Shown one piece after another: positions 57,101 to 64,000 of a stretch of 64,000 nucleotides of DNA. Each line of letters starts with the position of its first letter. Position 1 is the stretch's first letter. Origin of the DNA: Mesorhabditis belari (Eukaryota > Nematoda > Chromadorea > Rhabditida > Rhabditidae). The translations under genes were made by a program, and so were the position numbers. The stretch is from NCBI GenBank assembly GCA_958450365.1, contig CAUEEP010000934.1, positions 1,503,001-1,567,000 on the forward strand. The letters are read 5' to 3'. The notes under the pieces were generated by a model that searched no databases, had not been told where the DNA came from, and was given only the letters and a program-made list of their open reading frames with translations.

Positions 57101-59155
57101 CCCAATAGTTCAATTACCTAATCAAGTTGACTTTAAGATGGATTGACTTGTTATGGACTTGTTGTGGCAATGGATTGACTTGTTAACAAGTTTTTTGATA
57201 TCCCGAACTTGGAGAAATTTTATTTTAACCCTTTGTCCAAAGAAAATGATCGAATTGGCTTTAGTTTTTGAATATAATAGCTTTTCAAAATGAAAAGACC
57301 CGAGAATTTTGTTTGTTCGGCTGCTGGCTTTTGTTCGGCTTTTGTTTTATCATTTTATTTTCTCAAAACTCAAAAGTCTGTTTTAGTCTCATTGTTCAAA
57401 AGGTCATAAAGAGATTCGTGGATTTTTGAAAGGATTGAGAAGACGGGAAATGGAAAAGATCCATCCAGAGACCTCAAATAGCCAAGTAAGAATGAAAATT
57501 TTGTTATTCTGATAGATATCGATCTATCAGAATAAGATCCAAGAACTCTGGAATTTCAGAATCTGCAACTGATCCCCTCGAAGCCGATTGAGCGCTTAAA
57601 ACGAGACGAGGCCATTCAGTGTCCCTCGCATAGAAAAGAGGTTTCAAATTTGATAGTTACCTTTGATAGTTACCTTTGATTTTTACCTTTGAACCTTTTT
57701 TACCTTTAATTTCAATACTATCAAGATTTTTCAGTCTTCTAGACAAACAAATAGATTGTCTAGATTGTCTTTCAGAAAAAAGACGCAATCACAAGCCCAA
57801 TCGAACAATCCGATCCACTTGGGAGTGCTCTGTCGGACTACACGAAAGCTTTTGATGAGGATTTCTCGAGCTCACAGCCGAGCTCCGATCCCTCGATTGG
57901 GCAGATACGCTTAGAGCCGGAGGAATTGAGGTTGGGGCTTTTGTGTGTTTGTAAATTGTAAAAACACCTTTTCTAGCGCACTGAATTCTTTGTTTTTCAT
58001 TTATGAATTTAAACATTAAAACTCTTTTCATCAATTTGAACGTCTCATTGTTAGCTGAAGGAAAAATCAAAAGAAAAAGTAGAAAGAAATGAACGATACA
58101 AAAGATTAACAATGAATTTCTTTGGCAAAAACTTTGAAAGATGATTTATCCGAAAAATGGGATTGAATTTTTGAAATTTAATCTTAATTCCCGTAGATTC
58201 TAGCTCACTTACCCATAGATTCCATACCCGTCGATCCTAGCATCTGCGATTGCAGCGTAGCACCTTCACGTCTGCTGGTGTACTTTGTCGTTTCAGTAGT
58301 TTGGACAAGTTCTTTTTTGGTGAAGCATCCCAACATCTTGCAGCCATTGGTTGAAGTCTTTGTTTTACCTTAGAGTTTTCCCAATTTTTCGTAGATTCCA
58401 GGCCAATTTTTTCAATTTAAATTCTAGCTCAATTCCCGTAAATTATAGAATTACGGATTACGGACAAAGTCAGAGCAAGGCAAAGCCAAAGCCAAGGCCA
58501 TAGCAAAGCCAAGACAAAGCCAAGACAAAGCCAAGGCCAAGACAAAGCCAAAGCCCAGGCAAAGCCCAGGCAAAGCCCAGGCAAAGCCAAGACAAAGCCA
58601 AGGCAAAAGCCAAGACAAAGCCAAGACAAAGCCAAGGCAAAGCCAAGACAAAGCCAAGGTAAAGCCAAGACAAAGCCAAGACAAAGCCAAGACAAAGCCA
58701 AACTTATTTTAGCCAAAGAGCATAAAGTACTTGATTCTTCAGCACTCGAAAGATCATCTCGATTCGACCAGATGGGAGCTTTGTTCGCCGCAAGCCGAAA
58801 GTCTATGAGCCAGAAGAGGTGAGTTTACAAAAAATACTAGTAAAGATCTAGTAAAGTATTCAGGATTCACCTCAATCTACGAGCACAAGTACCCAAGAGA
58901 ATTCATCGGAGAGCCGTGAGGAAGAGGGTAAAGTTTCGAGTTTTGAGTGGTTTTCTTTTCTACTTGTGAAACTACCGTACTCTCTCGTACATTCTATTCT
59001 ATTTGATTACGGTAGTTTTACAAATTACTCACCTTTTGGCAATTCTACTTACAATTGGTTTTTCAGTGGTTTCCTGCATGGCAAGCAATTGGCGAGCTGG
59101 CAGCCGAGTGCTTCGACTCGATTTTGCTGATCTCTCAAGCAGTGCAATAGGTTAA
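54155..59155 (+). CDS. Unrecognised 407-aa protein, helical N-terminus and S/T-rich low-complexity body
   Basis: I do not recognise this protein. Exons found by eye: 54155-54388, 54438-54519, 55383-55501, 55766-55851, 55891-55950, 55987-56065, 57387-57485, 57560-57640, 57776-57930, 58743-58818, 58864-58927, 59067-59155; 1224 nt, 407 aa plus stop, all junctions in frame. The first about 105 residues look alpha-helical (LLELVDDENLLEKLDSYSDE, ETILNQLNFS, RRLKVLALQQLAELRLELK). The rest is S/T/E-rich and probably disordered, with basic patches (FLKGLRRREMEKIH, IISIRPDGSFVRRKPKVYEP). No signal peptide or membrane segment is visible. The ATG directly follows a TTCGGACAG acceptor-like sequence, so it may be trans-spliced. 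Introns hold a captured copy of exon 1, a VNTR-bearing tRNA-like unit and a 16-bp minisatellite. Exon calls after 56065 are supported by frame and splice consensus only. Confidence 0.68.
54620..54715. repeat. 20-bp repeat CTAGAAGTACGGTAGCTTTC
   Basis: Five near-perfect units in intron 2 of the gene at 54155. Confidence 0.88.
54749..55083. mobile_element. TIR element carrying a copy of a host exon fragment
   Basis: Inverted arms contain CGTAAATACTGTAATAGTAC and complement (54759-54785; 55050-55076). Inside, about 54993-55043 is a near copy of exon 1 of the surrounding gene (54164-54213), sharing CATCGCTTGC and ATCCGGCGAGCTCTTCTCGA. Confidence 0.7.
55238..55366 (+). pseudogene. tRNA-like unit expanded by a 12-bp VNTR
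   Basis: A box TGGTGTAGTGGATAAGAGGC, four copies of TTGTATCAAGGC, then B box CTGGTTCAATTCC. The anticodon region has been expanded, so this cannot be a working tRNA. Confidence 0.5.
55555..55705. repeat. Small fold-back repeat
   Basis: CTGACCGTTATTTTTCATTT and AAATGAAAACTAACGGTCAG frame an inner palindrome GTATCATT/AATGATAC. In an intron. Confidence 0.7.
56180..57330. repeat. Composite repeat: direct and inverted copies around a minisatellite
   Basis: 56190-56370 recurs directly at 56870-57040 (CCAATAGGTTCTACGA) and in part inverted at 57214-57310. The block 56515-56860 is a 16-bp minisatellite CTCAATTTCCCTGGCT of about 21 units. All in the 1.3-kb intron 6 of gene 54155. Confidence 0.8.
58215..58400 (-). 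pseudogene. Inverted copy of the fragment at 63860-64000
   Basis: On the minus strand: AAGACTTCAACCAATGGCTG and TGTTGGGATGCTTCACCAAA, matching 63880-63960. A truncated relic of the possible transposase described there. Confidence 0.6.
58465..58705. repeat. 12-bp minisatellite AAGCCAAGACAA
   Basis: About twenty AAGCCAAGACAA/AAGCCCAGGCAA units; opens long minus-strand frames of hydrophobic repeats that are not genes. Confidence 0.9.
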
Positions 59156-59204
59156 TTTATTAAATGAGTGTGCCAAACTGCTTGTGTTTGCAACTAGAGT
59201 TGTT

Positions 59205-59290
59205 CTTTGAAGAGTTCTTTGCAGAGTTCTTTAGAGAGTTCTTTGGAGAGTTCTTTGGATAGTTCTTTGCAGAGTTCTTTGGACTTCTTA
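59205..59290. repeat. GAGTTCTTTGGA repeats
   Basis: Seven 12-bp units just after the stop of gene 54155-59155. Confidence 0.8.
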
Positions 59291-59617
59291 ATGTTGTAAA
59301 GTAAGGAAACAAAAGAAAACAAAAGAAAACAAAAGAAAAAAGAATTTTCTAGAAACTGTATCAGCTCGTGGAAACGAGAGTGTCCGTCATTCACTCTCCA
59401 TCGATCTCCATTCCATTTCACAATCAGAGAACTTATCAGAAACCCAGCCATCTTCATAATCTTGATGAATCGTAAAATAAATATTTTTTTAAAAAGCCAT
59501 TCGACGCAGAATTTTACGCTGATGTTGTAAAAATTAGCTACTGAATGACGCGTATTTACCGCCAAACTGGCATAAAGATTTTGAGCCTCTCGTTTTAAGC
59601 CGACAAACCGTTTATCG

Positions 59618-59668
59618 ATGGCTGAGTGGTTGAGTGCTTGTACAGAGCTCGAATCCGATCCGTCTCAT
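59618..59668 (+). pseudogene. Truncated tRNA-Ser-like fragment
   Basis: GATGGCTGAGTGGTTGAGTG (A box) is followed after a short gap by GAGCTCGAATCCGATCC. Too short for a complete class II tRNA. Confidence 0.45.
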
Positions 59669-59926
59669 GTTTTTTTTGCTTTTTTTCCATTCTACATTCT
59701 TCTGTATTCTTTGTGTGTTCACATAAACGCTTTTCTCCTGTTCGATTGTAGTTTGTCGTTATTGTTAAACATTTAATAGCTTTTCAATGTATACAGGATG
59801 ATTGAGGAAATTTTTTCATTGGAAAAAACCACGTGACTCAATCATTCTTTCCTTGTCAGAATCTACAAGAAAGAAAACTTAATTTTGCTAAACTATGCTA
59901 AACTGATAAATCCGTTTAACAAGATA

Positions 59927-60446
59927 TTGGGTTGGGGAGAATGAGTCAGCGCCGAAAATCAAAAAAATGTCTAAAACTTCTATTCGACTTCGTCAAATAA
60001 TATGCGTTTGATATGAGTAGAATGGTTAACTAATTCTCTACAAAATGGCATTTAAAAGAAACTTCAAACAGCGCCTCGGCTCAAGAAAAAGCCATTTTTT
60101 CACAAAAACTACAAAGTGTCATCTAGAAAAAACCATTGGTGGGATCTTCCTGCAAATTTGGCAACTTAAGTAATTGAATGTGCTCTATCTTTTTTATATA
60201 AACACCAAAGAAGGTTTATGTGAAAGAAACTGTTCAAATGATGAGTCGGACTCTTTGCCATTTTAACCAGCTGCGTTTGGAAGTTCATAAACTCCACGAA
60301 AGAAAAGCTTGGTGGAATCTCTCAAAAGTCATTTTGTAGAGAAATAGTGGATCCTTTTGATGAAACCAAACGTATGTTTAAAGAAGGCTTTATGTGTACA
60401 AAAAGTCCCTTTAAAGTTGGGCGCCGACTCATTCTCCCCAACCCAA
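59927..60446. mobile_element. Mariner-type MITE, 520 bp
   Basis: Ends TTGGGTTGGGGAGAATGAGT and complement flanked by TA on both sides. The TTGGGTTG terminus is shared with the mariner at 4364, suggesting a common transposase class. No transposase coding. Confidence 0.87.
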
Positions 60447-60482
60447 TAGATAGATTTACTATGCTAGATAGTAAATGGTAAA

Positions 60483-61053
60483 TACCGTATTCTCTCTGAT
60501 AGTAGTGCACCCAGTCGAGTTGATGCCCATTTTACAGTTTCTAAGCTTTCCCAGAAGCTCAACACTCTAATCATCGTCAAGATCTCATCGTCAGCTACAT
60601 TTTCCAACCCCACATCGATAGGTTCTGATAAGCGGTTCTCGAGATTTCGAGGAATTTAGGCGGCGCTCAAGGCGCACTACTATTAGAGAAAAAAACGCTA
60701 TTTTATCAGTAGGAAATGAGAAATAAAAGCTTAGGAAAAGGCTTAGGCCAAGATTTCTCCGTCTGCATGACTCTAGAATTCATTCGGTGCGCCTGGAGGG
60801 TTCGGTGCGCCATTTAAAAGTGTGTTTTTCATATACCGGCTTTTCCCAGTCGAGTTGATGCCCATTTTACAGTTTCTAAGCTTTCCCAGAAGCTCAACAC
60901 TCTAATCATCGTCAAGATCTCATCATCAACTACATTTTCCGACCCCACATCGATAGGTTCTGATAAGCGGTTCTCAAGATTTGGGTGAATTTAAGCGAGG
61001 CTCAGAGTCCACTACGGGTCCACTCCGGGTCCACTATTAGAGAGAATACGGTA
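60483..61053. mobile_element. MITE family C, long copy with internal duplication
   Basis: Ends TACCGTATTCTCTCTGATAG and TTAGAGAGAATACGGTA. About 180 bp (CCCAGTCGAGTTGATGCCCA to the TAAGCGGTTCTC region) is present twice, at 60512 and 60846. Confidence 0.8.
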
Positions 61054-61735
61054 GTTTTGTGGTATTTGACTTCCAGAACCTATTATTCTTCCAGAGCCTT
61101 TTTCTATCATTAGAAAGAGTTGCATAAACGGGATCCAGAGCTCCAGAGCTGACCCACATTTTTGTGTTCGTGTCTCGTCTCGGCTCTCTCGCTTTCCAGT
61201 CCCCACTTCCCTATCTTTTCTTCTCTAAATCTCATCTAGACACTCAATATTCCTCTGTTCTCAATTTCTTTTTGTTTTCTTTAAAAATCCCGATATGTTT
61301 CCCTCTTTTTTCTCTAAGAGTTGACGTCAATTCTCACCAACCAGTCAGTGCTACCGATTTTTCGCTAAAAATCTTTCTTTTCAAATGATTTTGCGGTTTT
61401 TCTTTGATGTTTTTGATTCAAATTTATAAATTTTGCTTAATTTTCTTTAATTCCAAACTTTTTTTATACAAAAAAAGCTTTTTGAGGTGTTTAGGCTGTG
61501 AAAAAAACGCACAATATGTAGAAAAAGTGGGCAAGATTTTATTTTGATAAAACTTTTTTGAATAAAGATTTATTTTATAGAGAAAACTAGGCTTTTTGTA
61601 GAAAATGAGATATGCGAATTTTGAGCTTCAACGAAAATTTCGCTTGCAAATTTGTTTTTGGTTTAAATTTTTGGTTTTCTTTTCATTTCTATGTATTCAT
61701 TCATTTCATTTTATTTATTTTATTTCATTTCATTC

Positions 61736-62896
61736 GGGAGTGGGACAAATGCGACCTTTTTTTTGCGCACCTGGACATTTGCGCACCTTTTTTACCGCAC
61801 CTCGCCCATTAGCGCACCTTTTTTCGCGTTTTAAAAAAGCTCTAAAAGCTAATATTAACCGATTTCTATTCCAAAAGTTGTTTTTCTAGGTAATTTGAGG
61901 GTGTAGAATTGAAATTTTGGTTCTTTTCCAATATCGGGGGAGCGGTCCGATTATCGGGGGAGCGGAAAGAAAATCGCGGGAGCGAAAGGAAAATCGGGGG
62001 AGCAAATTTTGCCCCCTCGAAAAATGCATTTCTGGGACTTTTATTTTAACTGCAACGTTTTTTTTTAAACTTTTGTTTTGGTTACTTTTGTTTTATTTTG
62101 GTTACTTTTCTTTTTGTTTTGGTTACTTTTGTTTTTGTTTTGGTTACTTCGCTTACATTTCTTTCGTTGTTATGATCAATTATACTATTAATGAATAAAT
62201 TTTTAGGTAGCCATTTGTTCGTTCGGGATTGTGGAGCGTTCGGCAAAAAGAGAAGGCGGCCGATAGGGAAGGTAGAGGTATGTTTGGTGTTAGATATTTA
62301 AGTCACTTTTGTGATCTAATATAAAGATTGTGAGAATAACGGGTAATTCGCGGATTTTATGGCAGTACTTTGGATAATATAGGACATATGTAGCGCTGCC
62401 AAAAAATTTAAAAAAAAACGTTGCAGTTAAAATAAAAGTCCCAGAAATGCATTTTTCGAGGGGGCAAAATTTGCTCCCCCGATTTTCCTTTCGCTCCCCC
62501 GATTTTCCTTCCGCTCCCCCGATTTTCCTTCCGCTCCCCCGATAATCGGACCGCTCCCCCGATATTGGAAAAGAACCGAAATTTTGGCATATCAGAGCTT
62601 GTGGAAGCGAACGGACGAAGTTATGCAAAGAGAAAAATCAACAATTTTCTGTAATTTGATCTAGCCGTTTTGTCTTTCAAATTGGTTCCACACGTTTTGT
62701 TATGTCAAAATTTGAATTCGACACCCTCAAATTACCTAGAAAAACAACTTTTGGAATGGAAATTGGTTAGCATTAGCTTTTAGAGCTTTTAGAGCTTTAA
62801 AACGCGAAAAAAGGTGCGGTAATGGGCAAGGTGCGGAAAAAAAAGGTGCGCAAATGTCCGGGTGGGCAAAAAAAAGGTCGCATTTGTCCCACTCCC
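61736..62896. mobile_element. hAT-like MITE family B, copy 3, split by another element
   Basis: Ends GGGAGTGGGACAAATGCGAC and complement in ATTC/TTTA-repeat flanks. Outer arms match 50291-50750. The centre is interrupted by the element at 61919-62577. Confidence 0.9.
61919..62577. mobile_element. Nested MITE with ATCGGGGGAGCGGAAAG subrepeats
   Basis: Ends GGTTCTTTTCCAATATCGGG and complement. Perfect 8-bp target duplication GAAATTTT at 61911-61918 and 62578-62585. Terminal zones hold four GGGGGAGCG units. Core 62204-62279 looks like an exon (see findings). Confidence 0.92.
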
Positions 62897-62899
62897 GTA

Positions 62900-63025
62900 T
62901 TCATTCATTTTATTTTATTTATTTTATTCATTTCATTTCATTTTATTTTATTTCATTCATTCATTTTATTTCATTCATTCATTTTATTTCATTTCATTTC
63001 ATTCATTTTATTTCATTTCTACGTA
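62900..63025. repeat. TTCATTTTATTTCATTCA low-complexity tract
   Basis: Same sequence type as 61690-61735, on the other side of MITE B copy 3; originally one tract split by the insertion. Confidence 0.8.
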
Positions 63026-63780
63026 AATTTTAACAAGAAAACGTTTTGATTTATCGGTAAAACGCGAAAAAATAATTTATCGCCATTTTTGAGCAAAAAT
63101 TACAACCTTTTGTGTAGCGGAGCTATCATTTTTGCATGTTTCGCCATTGTTAATCTCTTTTTTTGCGTTTTCCCGAATGACAATGGATCTTATGACTCAA
63201 AAAAGGACTCAAAACGCAAAAAAAGCTCTTATCTTTTGACTTTTTTTTTGTGAAAAGGAAACCTTTGAAAGTTTTCTTTAGGAAAATCAGCGAAAAAATC
63301 TCCTCTTCTCAGTGATTTTATGATTTCTAATTGGCTTCTTGCTATTTTTGTGTACAGGCTGGTTTTTGTGGTGCTAAAATCTGTAAACAAACTATTTCTA
63401 GTGCATAGAATACTTAGAATTACTATGAAAGCTTTTACTTTTTTCCCGACTTGAAGTTTTTCTATATAAAAAATTTAATTTCCATAGTAAAAGCTGTTTT
63501 CAAAAGAAAACTAGCACTCTTTTAGTTTTTATTAATGAACATTATGACCTTTTCATGTATTATTGGTTTTGTAACTGCTCAGCTTTTGTAATTGATCAGC
63601 TTTTGTAACATTGTAATCGTTCAGCTTTTTTTTTACGTTGAATCCGAAAAACTATATCTCAGCTAAACTTCAACATTGCTTTTAAGGGAGCTTTTATACT
63701 GTTTAAGTTCTGTTGGCGGAGTTTGATGAACTTGTTATGAAGTGTTAGTCCTGAGCCTTATAAAAGGAACCCAAAATCGA
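63026..63780. other. A/T-rich, nothing recognised
   Basis: No splice-linked exons, tandem array or inverted repeat seen, apart from a short GTAATTGATCAGCTTTTGTAA duplication near 63580. Confidence 0.4.
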
Positions 63781-63799
63781 GCTTCCCCCACTACCGCAC

Positions 63800-64000
63800 A
63801 TCGCAAAGTGAAACAAATGGCCAATCCTTGCCGATCCACCGTGCTCCAAGACATGGCATGAACTCAGCGAAAAGCTACTCCAGTCAAACAAAGACTTCAA
63901 CCAATGGCTGCAAGATGTTGGGATGCTTCACCAAAAAAGAACTTGTCCAAACTGCTGAAACGACAAGGTGCACCAGCGACGAGGTACACCAGCGAACGTG
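63800..64000 (+). pseudogene. N-terminal fragment of a possible Merlin/ISXO2-type transposase
   Basis: Frame reads WHELSEKLLQSNKDFNQWLQ then DVGMLHQKRTCPNC before a stop. A short helix plus Leu-rich turn and CxxC resembles the start of ISXO2-like transposases, from memory. The match runs to the window edge, and an inverted relic is at 58215-58400. Confidence 0.4.

Noticed and set aside
58429..58716. Leu/Ala/Trp-rich membrane-like frames on the minus strand
   Set aside because: 12-bp intronic repeat; open in several phases.

Overview
This window is nuclear DNA from a nematode, most likely a rhabditid. The evidence is a cuticlin-type ZP-domain gene and an astacin (NAS) metalloprotease gene, many short introns, mariner and Tc1-type elements, and a 17-base match to the nematode spliced leader SL1 (a comparison from memory). 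Intergenic DNA and large introns are packed with fold-back (MITE-like) elements, minisatellites and tRNA-derived repeats. No bacterial-type operon, CRISPR array or integrated virus was seen.

Six protein genes can be spliced into continuous frames by eye. (1) ZP-domain/cuticlin-like membrane protein, + strand, 808-7953, 5' end not found. (2) FIP1, a pre-mRNA 3'-end processing factor, - strand, 8389-12039, 497 codons. (3) SPT16, the large FACT histone-chaperone subunit, + strand, 16473-24094, 1065 codons. (4) A secreted astacin protease with a long Q/P-rich N-terminus and EGF and CUB domains, + strand, 30085-44677, 981 codons. (5) DNA topoisomerase I, - strand, 45705-50035, 793 codons. (6) An unrecognised S/T-rich 407-codon protein, + strand, 54155-59155. 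For genes 2 to 6, exon lengths sum to a multiple of three and every junction keeps frame. Genes 1/2 and 4/5 are convergent; 2/3 are diverging across 4.4 kb of repeats. FIP1, SPT16 and TOP1 are housekeeping nuclear proteins; the ZP protein and astacin fit cuticle or extracellular matrix work. Nothing suggests co-transcription.

Repeats by region: 1-807 has tandem repeats and a small MITE. The 3.1-kb intron 8 of the ZP gene holds two internally deleted mariners and nested MITEs. 12-16.4 kb holds a mariner fossil, a three-copy fold-back family and a hAT-like MITE inserted in one of two copies of an older repeat, which preserves an empty site. 24.4-30.0 kb holds a rearranged mariner, further MITEs, minisatellites and a possible 2.2-kb TIR element. 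Introns of the astacin gene carry about ten minisatellites, two large palindromes and a roughly 660-bp tract almost free of cytosine that looks like low-quality assembly. 50-54 kb and 59-64 kb contain more MITEs, including a MITE within a MITE, and tRNA-like repeats.

The most unusual observations are: an SL1-like 19-bp hairpin in a ZP-gene intron; a tRNA-headed repeat that duplicated a splice acceptor in SPT16; a 16-bp minisatellite made of a duplicated splice donor in the astacin gene; a MITE-like element carrying a piece of exon 1 of gene 6; an exon-like core inside a nested MITE; and heavy use of TAG and AAG acceptors.
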